Shown here: in pieces, positions 46,707-55,823 of the stretch
Position numbering within the stretch: the stretch's first letter is position 1
How the letters are laid out: every line of letters begins with the position of its first letter
Source of the DNA: Methanomethylovorans hollandica DSM 15978
Lineage (GTDB): Archaea > Halobacteriota > Methanosarcinia > Methanosarcinales > Methanosarcinaceae
Direction of reading: 5' to 3'
Assembly (NCBI RefSeq): GCF_000328665.1
Contig: NC_019977.1
Location: forward strand, 186,001 to 250,000
Length of the DNA: 64,000 bases
Program-made: the position numbers and the translations under genes
Notes under the pieces: model-generated
The model's database searches: none
Told to the model about the DNA's origin: nothing
The model's input: only the letters and a program-made list of their open reading frames with translations

Positions 46707-48155
46707 ATGACATCCAGATTCGAAATATTACATAAGGATGCTGCAGGGCGTATAGGTAAACTCACTACTGCCCATGGTGTAGTGGAAACTCCTACTGTTA
46801 TGCCTGTTATCAATCCCAATATACAGACCATTAAGCCTTCAGAAATGCGAGATTTCGGGGCTCAAATGCTCATCACTAATTCTTATATCATCTACCGTAA
46901 GGAAGAGTTGCGTGAGAAAGCTCTTAAGGATGGCCTGCATTCCCTGCTGGACTTTGATGGTCCTATTATGACCGATTCGGGCTCCTTCCAATTATCAGTA
47001 TATGGTGAGGTAGAAGTGAGCAACGAGCAAATTGTGGAGTTCCAGCAGAAGATTGGTTCGGATATAGGTGTTCCTCTGGATATTCCCACACCTCCTAATG
47101 TCACAAGAGAGCAAGCAGAATCTGAACTTGAGACTACTATCCAACGGCTCAAAGCAGCGAGAGATCTGGTTAAGGATGGCATGTTACTTGCAGGCCCAGT
47201 TCAAGGTTCAAGTTATCCGGATCTGCGTGAACAATGTGCGAGTACCCTCTCAAAAGTGGGCTTTGATGTATATCCATTTGGGGCGGTCGTACCTCTCATG
47301 GAAACATACCGCTATGCAGATCTGGTCGATGTCATCATTGCTGCCAAAAAAGGATTGGACCCTTCTGCACCGGTCCATCTATTTGGAGCGGGTCATCCAA
47401 TGATGTTTGCTCTTGCAGTATCTCTTGGGTGTGATTTGTTCGATTCTGCAGCTTATGCTCTTTATGCTAAGGATAGGAGATACATCACTACTACAGGTAC
47501 ATATCATGTGGATAAGCTCCAATATCTTCCATGCTCCTGTCCTATATGCGTGTCTCGTACAGCTGAACAACTCAAAAAAGCATCTAATTGTCAGGACCTT
47601 CTAGCCCGGCATAACCTCTATGTAACGTTTGAAGAAATACGTCATATAAAGCAATCTATTAAAGAAGGCAACTTGCTGGAACTTGTTGAACAAAGATGCC
47701 GTGCGCATCCGAGATTGCTTTCAGCCTTGAAGCAGATGTATAGGTATTCTGATTGGCTTGAACAGCACGATCCTGCATCCAAATCCACATTTTTCTACTG
47801 TGGACCTGAGTCCTCTAAGCGTCCTGAAATTCTGAGGTTCTCCCGCAGGTTAGACCGTTTCTCGCTTAAAGGCAAAGCTTTGATCAGAGCTTCACCTACT
47901 CGCATCGACTCTGAATTTGATCATGTGCTCATATTCAGGCCACCATTTGGTGCATTTCCTCAGGAACTCTCTGAGATATATCCATTCAATACAGAATCTG
48001 TTCATAATCCTGATTATGAATCTCTTGAAGAGGCATATATGAATGTCCTCGAGCTTATTGGATTAAATCCTCATGTAGAATTCACATTCATGATCGCAGA
48101 CCGGTTTGAGCATCCTCTTATCGAGAAATTGAAGCATTTAGCAACTATTATTTAA
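46707..48155 (+). CDS. tgtA: archaeosine tRNA-guanine transglycosylase
   Basis: Exchanges G15 of archaeal tRNA for preQ0, the first step to archaeosine. Catalytic barrel: MLITNSYIIYR, MTDSGSFQLSVYG with nucleophile and substrate Asp, DIPTPPNVTR and HLFGAGHPMMFALAVSLGCDLFDSAAYALYA. The zinc site is LPCSCPIC. A C-terminal 150-aa domain follows, but no PUA domain is evident, as in Methanosarcina-type split TgtA. Length 482 aa. It sits 184 nt after the 5S gene. Confidence 0.94.
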   Translation: MTSRFEILHKDAAGRIGKLTTAHGVVETPTVMPVINPNIQTIKPSEMRDFGAQMLITNSYIIYRKEELREKALKDGLHSLLDFDGPIMTDSGSFQLSVYGEVEVSNEQIVEFQQKIGSDIGVPLDIPTPPNVTREQAESELETTIQRLKAARDLVKDGMLLAGPVQGSSYPDLREQCASTLSKVGFDVYPFGAVVPLMETYRYADLVDVIIAAKKGLDPSAPVHLFGAGHPMMFALAVSLGCDLFDSAAYALYAKDRRYITTTGTYHVDKLQYLPCSCPICVSRTAEQLKKASNCQDLLARHNLYVTFEEIRHIKQSIKEGNLLELVEQRCRAHPRLLSALKQMYRYSDWLEQHDPASKSTFFYCGPESSKRPEILRFSRRLDRFSLKGKALIRASPTRIDSEFDHVLIFRPPFGAFPQELSEIYPFNTESVHNPDYESLEEAYMNVLELIGLNPHVEFTFMIADRFEHPLIEKLKHLATII

Positions 48156-48213
48156 TATCATTATTAAAAAAATATAAATAGTTTCGAAAATAGTTCTCAT
48201 TGCGGTGATTTAA

Positions 48214-49161
48214 TTGGTTTCAATCTCAGATTCAAAGACTACTCATCCGTTCATTGAATTGCTAAGACCGGAAATTGCAGATATGGACCTCGCCTTACCA
48301 GCAGCAAGTGCATTGCTGGCTTCTTATCTTGCAACAGGTTCTCTACCCCCTATTTTCTCATTTGTTATTGCAGTAATAGGAGGGTATGCAGCCATTACAA
48401 GCTCATATGTGTATAATGATTGCTGTGATGTAGACATTGATTCTATAAACCTTCCAAATAGGCCTCTTCCATCCAGAGAACTCAGTAAGCAAAAGGCTCT
48501 GAAATACGCTTTATTTCTTGGATTGATAGCATCAGCAGCTGCATTGATCCTCAATCCTGAATCATTTGTTGTGCTTATTGTAGCAGTACTAATCATTAGT
48601 ATATATTCAAGTGTGGCCAAAAGGACCACTTTCTTAAGTTTCATTCCTGTAGGAATTGCTTATGGACTTGTACCCATTGGTGTATGGCTGGCATTTGATC
48701 CAGCAGGGGTACTTAAACAGCCCGACTACGGTGCCATTTTACCTCTTCCTGCCATTTTCCTGGGTCTCATGATGTGTTTCACTGATTGGGGATTTACGCT
48801 ATCTGGTGTGGCAAGGGATGTAGAAGGAGACCGTTCACGTGGTGCACCCACCCTTCCTGTAACATTTGGTGTGCCTGTAACATCCATATTCGTGTTTATC
48901 ATGTGGATCGTAGGGGTTTTTGCTTCCATTGCAATAGGCATCACTGCTCATCTTGGGCCAGTGTTTTTTATTGGTGCTATTCTTGCGGGTTTATGGATGT
49001 TGTCACAGTCTTTTGATTTCATCCAAAATCCAACTCCTCAAAGAGGTGGCCGCCTCTTCCTTCAGGGCTCACGTTACAGGGGCATCATGTTCGGGTCACT
49101 TATAGTTGATGTACTGCTACTGGTATTATCAACCACTTACGCTTCAATATTATGGTGGTAA
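48214..49161 (+). CDS. UbiA-family membrane prenyltransferase
   Basis: A 315-aa enzyme with 8-9 membrane helices. The two Asp-rich motifs that bind Mg-prenyl diphosphate are YNDCCDVDIDSINLPNRPLPS (about 67-87) and ARDVEGDRSRGAPTLPV (about 203-219). TTG 48214 is the start, five bases after GGTGA. The family includes archaeal digeranylgeranylglyceryl phosphate synthase and quinone or phenazine prenyltransferases; the substrate is not fixed. It is followed at once by a reductase-like flavoprotein and a radical SAM protein, so these likely act on one prenyl lipid. Confidence 0.88.
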   Translation: MVSISDSKTTHPFIELLRPEIADMDLALPAASALLASYLATGSLPPIFSFVIAVIGGYAAITSSYVYNDCCDVDIDSINLPNRPLPSRELSKQKALKYALFLGLIASAAALILNPESFVVLIVAVLIISIYSSVAKRTTFLSFIPVGIAYGLVPIGVWLAFDPAGVLKQPDYGAILPLPAIFLGLMMCFTDWGFTLSGVARDVEGDRSRGAPTLPVTFGVPVTSIFVFIMWIVGVFASIAIGITAHLGPVFFIGAILAGLWMLSQSFDFIQNPTPQRGGRLFLQGSRYRGIMFGSLIVDVLLLVLSTTYASILWW

Positions 49162-49166
49162 TTATT

Positions 49167-50324
49167 ATGGATGCAGATATTATAGTAATTGGTGCCTCTC
49201 CGGCAGGTCTCATGGCTGCTCGTAATGCTGCCTTAAAGGGCACAAATGTTATTCTGATCGACAGGAAAGAGGCAATCGGCAATCCCACTCATCCTGCAAA
49301 CACTTTCTTCAAAGGGATGTTCGACAAGACAGGTGAAACCGTTGACCAGAGCTATGTGATAAAGAATCTCAAAGGTGCACATATAGTGGCTCCTTCAGGT
49401 AGCGAGGTTGTTGTAGAAAGCCCGGCGTATTTCCTGGATCGCAGGAAGTTCGATGAATACTATGCACAGCAGGTGCTCAAAGCAGGTGTTGATATTCGCA
49501 CGGGAACAGAAGCTCTAAATGCCATCCGCAATGAAGGCATATTTTCCCTAAGTACAAATAAAGGAATGCTGAAGTCTAAGATCATCATAGTCTCAGATGG
49601 TATAAATTCCAGAATAGCAGGGCTCTTGGGTATGAAACCCATCAAATATCCTGGGGATATAGCATGGTCTATGGAAGCCGAGATAGAGGCTCCAGGTATT
49701 GGAGAACCTGACATGTTCGAATATTATGTAGGAAACCATGCCCCAGGGTGGAAATCAACATATTCACCTTGTGGCGGTGATCGCGCAACTTTGGGAGTGT
49801 ATGTGCGCAGGCATGGTAAGGATGTCTCATCTTTCTTTGATACGTGGGTGGAGCGTTTCAAGAAAATAAATGGCTTGGAAGAGCTATCCATTACCCATAG
49901 GTCAGTGGGGGGAGATCCTATAGCTGCCATTCCCGGAGATATAGTAGGTGAAGGAGTTATGATCACGGGAGGCTCTGCTGCCCAGTCAGGCATAGGATAT
50001 GGGATGCATGCTGGGCAGATGTGTGGTGATGTGGCAGCAGATGCCATTGCAAAGAATGATGTTTCTGCCAGGTTCCTGTCAGAGTACAGAAAACGCTGGA
50101 ACAAGGAGTACAGAAATGAGTATTATCTGGGTCGTATGGCACTTGAGACTCTGCGCAAGATGACAGACAAAGAAATAGATTCCATGATGCAGGTATTTGA
50201 GGGTGAGGATCTTTCTTTCATTCAAGGTGCCCCCTTAAATAAGGCAATACATGCAGCAATGTTCATGCTCAGGAAAAAGCCATCTTCATTGCTTGCCTAC
50301 AGGGCAGCATTGAGAAGGAAGTGA
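49167..50324 (+). CDS. geranylgeranyl reductase-like FAD protein
   Basis: A 385-aa flavoprotein of the p-hydroxybenzoate hydroxylase fold. FAD-binding IVIGASPAGLMAARNAALKG at residues 5-24, IVSDGINSRIAGLLG, and GVMITGGSAAQSGIGYGMHAG, the third FAD contact. It lacks the canonical YxWxFP of archaeal lipid GGRs, having GWKSTYSPCGG instead, so it is a divergent paralogue. ATG 49167 is six bases after the prenyltransferase stop. It likely reduces one or more double bonds of a prenyl chain. Confidence 0.82.
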   Translation: MDADIIVIGASPAGLMAARNAALKGTNVILIDRKEAIGNPTHPANTFFKGMFDKTGETVDQSYVIKNLKGAHIVAPSGSEVVVESPAYFLDRRKFDEYYAQQVLKAGVDIRTGTEALNAIRNEGIFSLSTNKGMLKSKIIIVSDGINSRIAGLLGMKPIKYPGDIAWSMEAEIEAPGIGEPDMFEYYVGNHAPGWKSTYSPCGGDRATLGVYVRRHGKDVSSFFDTWVERFKKINGLEELSITHRSVGGDPIAAIPGDIVGEGVMITGGSAAQSGIGYGMHAGQMCGDVAADAIAKNDVSARFLSEYRKRWNKEYRNEYYLGRMALETLRKMTDKEIDSMMQVFEGEDLSFIQGAPLNKAIHAAMFMLRKKPSSLLAYRAALRRK

Positions 50325-50332
50325 ACGTGGTT

Positions 50333-51475
50333 ATGAGTAAGTATTATTTTTACAGGAATCCCCTTTTCAAGGTCTATGCAACGGTCCAGAATGGTCTTGT
50401 TAAGATGGATACAGAAGGCCTAGTATCTCCTTTTTTCAGCCCGATGGTAAAAGGCCTCATGCAGATGTTCGATGGTACGAAACCTTCTTTAGTGGAGGCT
50501 GATAGGCTCATTTATTCCACGTGGATGCCTCCAATACCCAGCAAACCCTTTGATAGGCTGGTATCCAGCCAGATGGGTAACATGAGGGGTAAATATATAC
50601 CAGAGCAATTGACCATTTCCATTACGGAGGATTGTCCCAATAAATGCCTTCACTGTGCATTGCCTGATACAAAGAATCGTGCAAAGCTGGAGCCAAATGT
50701 TGTGAGGTCGATCATCGATCAGGCACAGGAGATAGGTACTACTTTAATTATATTTGACGGAGGAGAACCCTTACTTTATGTGGGTCTGGAAGAGCTGATA
50801 TCTCATGTGGACCAGGAGCGTGCTATTCCCGGTCTGTTCACTTCAGGTGTGGGTTTTACTGCGGAACGTGCACAAAGCCTCAAAGAGGCTGGCCTATACA
50901 CGCTTAGTGTGAGCCTGGACAGTCCACATGAAGAGGGTCATGACCTTATGCGTGGCCGTTCCGGTGTTTTCAGAGATGCCATGTCGGCAATACGCAATGG
51001 AGTAGAGGCTGGCCTGTTTGTGAATATCTATGTGGTCATCTCTCCGAGGAACATACATGAACTGGACGATTTCTATCAATTGGCTCGAGAAGCAGGTGTA
51101 CACGAGATATCCTTCTTTGAGATCGTTCCTACTGGTAGATGGATTGACCATACTGATGAAGTGCTATCTGCTGAAGACCGTAAAAAATTCGATGATTTTG
51201 TATCCTCTGCCTCTATGAGCGATGGTCCTAGGATATTTCCGATTCCTCAAGTAGTAAGGAAAATGGGTTGTTTTGCCGGGCGCAAATGGCTGCATATAAC
51301 CCCTGAAGGGAACATATGGCCCTGTTCCTGTCTGCCTTTAAGCTATGGGAATATACATAATGACAGCCTTAAATCAGTATGGAAAAAGATCACTAAAGAT
51401 CCCTCCTTCACGGGTGGTAAATGCCTGATGCGCAATTCCGAATTCAGACATATCCATCTAGGGCTAAATGACTAA
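50333..51475 (+). CDS. radical SAM / SPASM-type protein
   Basis: A 380-aa radical SAM enzyme: the cluster motif CPNKCLHCALP at about residue 102, SAM-binding FDGGEPLL, and SVSLDSP. C-terminal cysteines GCFAGRKWLHITPEGNIWPCSCLPLSYGNI form a SPASM-like auxiliary-cluster region. ATG 50333 is taken; GTG 50321, overlapping the reductase stop as GTGA, is possible. It is last in the three-gene unit, before a bidirectional terminator. Substrate unknown; context suggests modification of a prenyl or ring intermediate (inference). Confidence 0.85.
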   Translation: MSKYYFYRNPLFKVYATVQNGLVKMDTEGLVSPFFSPMVKGLMQMFDGTKPSLVEADRLIYSTWMPPIPSKPFDRLVSSQMGNMRGKYIPEQLTISITEDCPNKCLHCALPDTKNRAKLEPNVVRSIIDQAQEIGTTLIIFDGGEPLLYVGLEELISHVDQERAIPGLFTSGVGFTAERAQSLKEAGLYTLSVSLDSPHEEGHDLMRGRSGVFRDAMSAIRNGVEAGLFVNIYVVISPRNIHELDDFYQLAREAGVHEISFFEIVPTGRWIDHTDEVLSAEDRKKFDDFVSSASMSDGPRIFPIPQVVRKMGCFAGRKWLHITPEGNIWPCSCLPLSYGNIHNDSLKSVWKKITKDPSFTGGKCLMRNSEFRHIHLGLND

Positions 51476-51493
51476 AAAACAAAATTAAAATTT

Positions 51494-51511
51494 AAGGGTG
51501 AAAACACCCTT
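51494..51511. terminator. bidirectional terminator
   Basis: AAGGGTG (51494-51500) with CACCCTT (51505-51511), loop AAAA. T-rich tracts lie on both sides, serving the radical SAM gene on plus and the coiled-coil gene on minus. Confidence 0.75.
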
Positions 51512-51520
51512 ATTAGTTTT

Positions 51521-52378
51521 TTATAACAGTCCAGATCTCTGAAGTGCCATGAGATTTTCTGTGGTGAGCTTTTCTCCAGCCTTGAACTTATCAAAGATAT
51601 CTTCGGCATCTTTGCGCATGTCGGCCTTGGATATTTCTCTCCTGCCATCAGTTTCTCCCTTCTTGAGTTTGCGGACCTCTTTATCAATATCCCTTATCTC
51701 TTTCTGGGCAGCGATGAACTTCTTGTGCTTCTCATCTGCGCTTTCCTGGTATTTTACAAATTCCTTGTGAGCACCATCGGATTCTGCACGTATTTTGTCA
51801 GCTTCCTTAAAGGTGGCTATCATAAGGTCATGGTATTCTTGAGCCTTTTGTGCATACTCAGAAAGTAATGTATGCTCTTTTGAAGCCTCATCCCTTATAT
51901 CCTGCGCCTTTGTGAGCAGTTCCTTTAGTTCCTGGTTGCCTTCAAGCTGCTGCTTTTTTGCATTGTATATCTTTCGCAGCTCTGTGATCTTGTTTACCAG
52001 TTCTCTTTCTTTGCTTGTGCTCAGAACCTCTGTCTGCTGGGCAAATTCCAAACGATCGATGTCTTTACGTATGTCTTTGATGGAGGGGCCTGCAAGGTTA
52101 TTATCTCCGCGTATGGTGTCTATCTGAGCATAGATCTCGTTGGCCCTATTGTTGATCTCATCTCTAAGGTCCTTGTGCTCTTTAACCATCACATTGTTTT
52201 CATCACGAAGGTTCTTGTAGTTCTGGGCCTCGTTAATAAGATCCTTTGTCTTCTTGTTGAGCTCATTGCGCTTTGCGGCAAGCTTACTCGCCTCTGCATT
52301 GAGTTCGTTGCGCTGTGTCTTGTATTCCTCAGACAGTCTTTTCAGTTCTGTCTTCTTCTCGTTCAGTTCTTTCAACAT
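51521..52378 (-). CDS. long coiled-coil protein (COG1340 type)
   Basis: A 285-aa protein, almost entirely heptad coiled coil rich in Lys, Glu and Arg from residue 1 to about 245, with a short C-terminal globular end (ADMRKDAEDIFDKFKAGEKL, then ENLMALQRSGLL). No signal peptide or membrane segment. COG1340-like proteins regularly follow serB in methanogens, as here (40 nt). A structural or scaffold role is likely; the serB link is unexplained. Confidence 0.8.
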   Translation of the reverse strand: MLKELNEKKTELKRLSEEYKTQRNELNAEASKLAAKRNELNKKTKDLINEAQNYKNLRDENNVMVKEHKDLRDEINNRANEIYAQIDTIRGDNNLAGPSIKDIRKDIDRLEFAQQTEVLSTSKERELVNKITELRKIYNAKKQQLEGNQELKELLTKAQDIRDEASKEHTLLSEYAQKAQEYHDLMIATFKEADKIRAESDGAHKEFVKYQESADEKHKKFIAAQKEIRDIDKEVRKLKKGETDGRREISKADMRKDAEDIFDKFKAGEKLTTENLMALQRSGLL

Positions 52379-52418
52379 TTCTTGTTAATCCTCCCTCTCC
52401 GGCATTGAAGCCGGCATT

Positions 52419-53129
52419 TCATGCATTTCTAATGCACGATACACACCGCTGATCCAGATCGAATGATTCGATAACTGGAATCACAGCTTTGAGGTTCTTC
52501 TCTATTATCACAACATGTGCATGTTGTCGTAATACGGGCTTAGAATTGAATGCTATAGCATATCTTGCTCTTTTGAAGATACCTATATCATTTGCTCCGT
52601 CACCTACAACTACGCAATCTTCAGGTGCGATCCCGTGCTGAGCTGCAATTTCTTCAAGCACCAGTTCCTTTGAGTTCTGTGCAGTAAGTGATCCTTTCAC
52701 TTCTCCGGTAAAGATACCATCTTTAATAATTAGTTCGTTGGATACTACATGGTCTATCCCAAGCAGTTCCCCCACTCTTTCCGAAGCTAGTGTGAATCCG
52801 CCAGATATCATCGCAGTACTATATCCAATGGATTTCACAAAACTGATCAGTTCTTTAGCGCCAGGCATCAGAGGCATCTTCTCCAGAGCTGTTCTCGCTT
52901 CTCCTAAGCTTAATCCTTTTAGAAGTCTTACTCTTTCGGTAAGTGCCTGAGAGAAATCTAGCTCCCCTTTCATTGCCCTTTCAGTAATTGCTGATACCTC
53001 TTGGCCAACTCCCGCCACTTTAGCAAGCTCATCGATAGTTTCAGCATCTATCAACGTACTGTCCATATCAAAAACTATCAGTTTCTTACTACTATTACTT
53101 TTCTCAGAAAGATCACTTATATAACTCAC
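52419..53129 (-). CDS. serB: phosphoserine phosphatase
   Basis: HAD-family enzyme releasing serine from phosphoserine. Motif I FDMDSTLIDAETIDELA at about residues 20-36, motif II ISGGF at about 110, motif III Lys in NSKELVL, and motif IV VGDGANDIGIF at about 175. Length 236 aa. The start ATG 53129 heads a two-gene unit with the coiled-coil gene. Phosphoserine is also the substrate of SepRS coded nearby, so both draw on one pool. Confidence 0.95.
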   Translation of the reverse strand: MSYISDLSEKSNSSKKLIVFDMDSTLIDAETIDELAKVAGVGQEVSAITERAMKGELDFSQALTERVRLLKGLSLGEARTALEKMPLMPGAKELISFVKSIGYSTAMISGGFTLASERVGELLGIDHVVSNELIIKDGIFTGEVKGSLTAQNSKELVLEEIAAQHGIAPEDCVVVGDGANDIGIFKRARYAIAFNSKPVLRQHAHVVIIEKNLKAVIPVIESFDLDQRCVSCIRNA

Positions 53130-53280
53130 TTGATCGACCTAGGATTTAAGATTGTAAATGGGCTTATGGAACGGGTTGTTGTGAAATAAGTGACATTGCT
53201 TTTAACCTTTTCGGATAGATTTCTGTAAGCTGCGGTAAACTCCTAATCTCCCTTCTTAAAGGCATTTTGCTTTCCAAAAG

Positions 53281-53322
53281 TAATATATGCTACACAGCAC
53301 TATTGCTGTACTGTGATTTTAC
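53281..53322 (+). promoter_or_regulatory. mtd promoter with operator-like palindrome
   Basis: TATA box TAATATATGC (53281-53290) is followed at once by the palindrome ACAGCA-CTAT-TGCTGT (53294-53309), overlapping the expected start site and leaving a leader of about 10 nt. A protein bound there would block initiation. The repressor is unknown. Confidence 0.55.
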
Positions 53323-54147
53323 ATGGCCAAGATTGGAATCATTAAACTAGGTAACTTAGGTATGAGCCAGGTAGTAGACCTGGTCCAGGATGAGATCGCA
53401 GCGAGAGAAGGTATTACTGTTCGTGTATTCGGTACAGGTCCCAAGATGGGAAAAGATGAAGCAGCTGCTACAGCTGATCTCAAGAAAATGGAAGCAGATT
53501 TCTATGTAATGATAAGCCCCAACTCCAGTGCCCCAGGTCCAACTGCGGCGCGTGAACTTTACAAAGACGTTCCATGCATTATCATTTCAGATGGACCTAC
53601 CAAGAAAGAGGACCGTGAGGCTCTTCAACAGGCAGGTTTCGGTTACATCATCATGACCGTTGATCCGCTCATTGGTGCAAAGACAGAGTTCCTTGACCCC
53701 GTGGAAATGGCATCTTTCAATTCCGATGCAATGAAAGTCCTTTCAACATGCGGTGTTGTAAGGCTCATTCAGGAAGAACTGGACAAGGTCGCAGCACTGG
53801 TCGATGCAGGTGAACCTATCCAGTTGCCTCATATTCTTGCAAAGCCAGAGGTATGTATCGAAAGAGCTCACTTCAACAACCCTTATGCAAAGGCAAAAGG
53901 TCTTGCAGCACTCCACATGGCTGACATGGTCGCAAAGATCAACTTCCCAGCATGCTTCATGATGAAGGAGCTTGAACAGGTAGCTCTTACAACTGCAGCT
54001 GGTCACGAAATGATGAGGGCAGCAGCACAGCTTGCCATAGAGGCACGTGAAATAGAGAAAGCTAACGACAGTGTCTTCAGACAGCCCCACTCCAAGAAGG
54101 GAGGCAAGCAGTTCCAGAAGACAAAGCTGTATGAAAAGCCCCAGTGA
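53323..54147 (+). CDS. mtd: F420-dependent methylene-tetrahydromethanopterin dehydrogenase
   Basis: Reversible methanogenesis enzyme converting methenyl- to methylene-H4MPT (or H4SPT) with reduced F420, in the cytosol. The 274-aa sequence is conserved throughout: IGIIKLGNLGMSQVVDLVQDE, MISPNSSAPGPTAARE, IISDGPTKKED and AHFNNPYAKAKGLAALHMADM. Strong codon bias suggests high expression. Its own TATA box lies 33 nt upstream. This gene alone places the organism among cytochrome- or hydrogen-type methanogens or close relatives. Confidence 0.98.
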   Translation: MAKIGIIKLGNLGMSQVVDLVQDEIAAREGITVRVFGTGPKMGKDEAAATADLKKMEADFYVMISPNSSAPGPTAARELYKDVPCIIISDGPTKKEDREALQQAGFGYIIMTVDPLIGAKTEFLDPVEMASFNSDAMKVLSTCGVVRLIQEELDKVAALVDAGEPIQLPHILAKPEVCIERAHFNNPYAKAKGLAALHMADMVAKINFPACFMMKELEQVALTTAAGHEMMRAAAQLAIEAREIEKANDSVFRQPHSKKGGKQFQKTKLYEKPQ

Positions 54148-54187
54148 AGTACCATAGGTACTTCCTTTTCTTATTCAAACAGATCTT

Positions 54188-54376
54188 ATGAAACTTATAC
54201 TCGCTTTTTTAGCTTCGATCATCATTTTCGTAGTCTTTGTTGCTATCACAGCATTTTTTCTCAAGTCTGCACTAGACCTTCATAAAAAAACCATGGGTTC
54301 AGTGGCATCTCACAATGCAAGCAATCGGGATGATCTAAAGTCAGAAGATTATGAAATAGAAGAAGAAAGCCAGTAA
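54188..54376 (+). CDS. small single-span membrane protein, unknown
   Basis: A 62-aa protein with one N-terminal helix (KLILAFLASIIIFVVFVAITAFF, split here for residues 2-24) and a polar, acidic C-terminal tail ending EDYEIEEESQ. No convincing SD. It lies 41 nt after mtd on the same strand and may be co-transcribed. No family is recognised. Confidence 0.55.
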   Translation: MKLILAFLASIIIFVVFVAITAFFLKSALDLHKKTMGSVASHNASNRDDLKSEDYEIEEESQ

Positions 54377-54388
54377 AGATATTCTGGC

Positions 54389-54973
54389 TTATTGCCTCAC
54401 TCTTGGCATGGCAATGATCTCTCTTATCTGAGCGTTGAAGAATCTTTGTGAATGTGTGGGCTTCATAACAACAGCTACATCTGCACCGTGGCCTGTGCCT
54501 GCAATAGCAATAATCTCTGTTTCAGGGGTCACAGGGATCTTACCGGAGTCAGCTGCCATCATTGTTATTTCCACAACCACTTTGAATCCCTGGCCGAACA
54601 ATGACCTCAAAGTGTTCGATATCACGTCTATTCTGCTTGTTCCTCCAAATTTGTTAGATATAGCTCTCTCTATGCCTGAAAACAGGTGGGACTGCGTAAC
54701 AACTTCTACTCCCATATCATGTAATTCCTTTAAAGTATCATTTTCCATTTCCCATTTTCCATCTTCTTTGACCCCATACTGATAGCTCACACAAACTATC
54801 TTCAGCATTTTTCCTTTTGCAGCTTTTGCCATTTCCAGTGCTGTATACCCAGTGGTGCTTGACACTACTATCTGCCTGATCCCCAGCTCTTCAGCCCTTT
54901 TGATAGCAGCATCAATAACCAGCTGTGTATTCTCCTTGCCTGTACTTTCAAGGTATAATATTGTTTTTTCCAT
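54389..54973 (-). CDS. pyruvate kinase C-terminal-like domain protein (COG1751)
   Basis: A 194-aa stand-alone version of the pyruvate kinase alpha/beta domain: IRQIVVSSTTGYTALEMAKAA at about residue 32 and EIIAIAGTGHGADVAVVMKP near 165. It contains no kinase barrel, so it is not a glycolytic kinase; the family is uncharacterised and may bind nucleotide. ATG 54973 follows AAGGGTAAC. Convergent with the small membrane protein, 12 nt apart, and divergent from the chaperone gene. Confidence 0.8.
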   Translation of the reverse strand: MEKTILYLESTGKENTQLVIDAAIKRAEELGIRQIVVSSTTGYTALEMAKAAKGKMLKIVCVSYQYGVKEDGKWEMENDTLKELHDMGVEVVTQSHLFSGIERAISNKFGGTSRIDVISNTLRSLFGQGFKVVVEITMMAADSGKIPVTPETEIIAIAGTGHGADVAVVMKPTHSQRFFNAQIREIIAMPRVRQ

Positions 54974-55072
54974 GTTACCCTTCCTTAATTTTTATGAACG
55001 ATGCTCTTATCTATCATGATCAGTATAAAATATCAGCGATTAAACAAGTCTTAGATAGAAACAGGTGATCTT

Positions 55073-55819
55073 TTGGCAGAAACAGATTACGATGACAAGA
55101 GCGTGAAAATAGTAACCAAACCCATCAGATCAGAGAACCCAGTGCTTATAGAGGGTTTTCCGGGAATAGGTCTAGTGGGGAATATCGCAAGCCAGCAGAT
55201 CATAGATGAACTCAAGATGGCCTATGTGGGGTCAATCGATTCAAGACATTTCCCTCCGATAGCTGTGCTTTACGAAGGTCTCATTAATATGCCTGTCAGG
55301 ATATACGAAAGCGAGGGGCGCAATCTTGTGATGGTCGTTTCAGATATACCCATTAATCCGGTAGTATCGTATGATATCAGCAGAGCATTACTGGACTGGG
55401 CCAAGGGGATCAACGTAAAGGAAATAGTTTCCATCGCAGGCATAGCTACAATGTCCGAAGAGCGCAAAGTGTTCGGTGCTGCTACAACACCTGAAATGCT
55501 TGAACGGATCAAGGATAAAGTGGAAGTATTCCAGATGGGCACTATTTCAGGTATATCAGGAAGCATTATGGCAGAGTGTCTGGTCAGGGAAATACCAGCC
55601 ATAAGTCTTTTGGGAGCCACTCAGAGCCAGAACCCAGATCCCCGGGCAGCAGCAGTGGTGATAGATGTCTTAAATCTGCTCTACGATTTCTCAGTGAATA
55701 CAGAAAGCCTGATCGAACAGGCGGAAAAGATAGAGATTGAGATGCAGAGGCTTGCGGAGGATGTAAAATCGACCGAGCAGCAGTCTACGCCGAGGAAAGA
55801 GTTCCCCATGTATGGGTGA
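55073..55819 (+). CDS. proteasome assembly chaperone PAC2-family protein
   Basis: A 248-aa PAC2/PbaB-like protein: VLIEGFPGIGLVGNIASQQIID at about residues 24-45, VSDIPINP, and SGISGSIMAECL. The last residues PMYG carry a hydrophobic-Tyr-X tail, as used by archaeal PbaB and PAN to dock on the 20S proteasome alpha ring. TTG 55073 follows AGGTGAT. It is 4 nt from the DUF473 start and probably co-transcribed. Confidence 0.88.
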   Translation: MAETDYDDKSVKIVTKPIRSENPVLIEGFPGIGLVGNIASQQIIDELKMAYVGSIDSRHFPPIAVLYEGLINMPVRIYESEGRNLVMVVSDIPINPVVSYDISRALLDWAKGINVKEIVSIAGIATMSEERKVFGAATTPEMLERIKDKVEVFQMGTISGISGSIMAECLVREIPAISLLGATQSQNPDPRAAAVVIDVLNLLYDFSVNTESLIEQAEKIEIEMQRLAEDVKSTEQQSTPRKEFPMYG

Positions 55820-55823
55820 TAAC

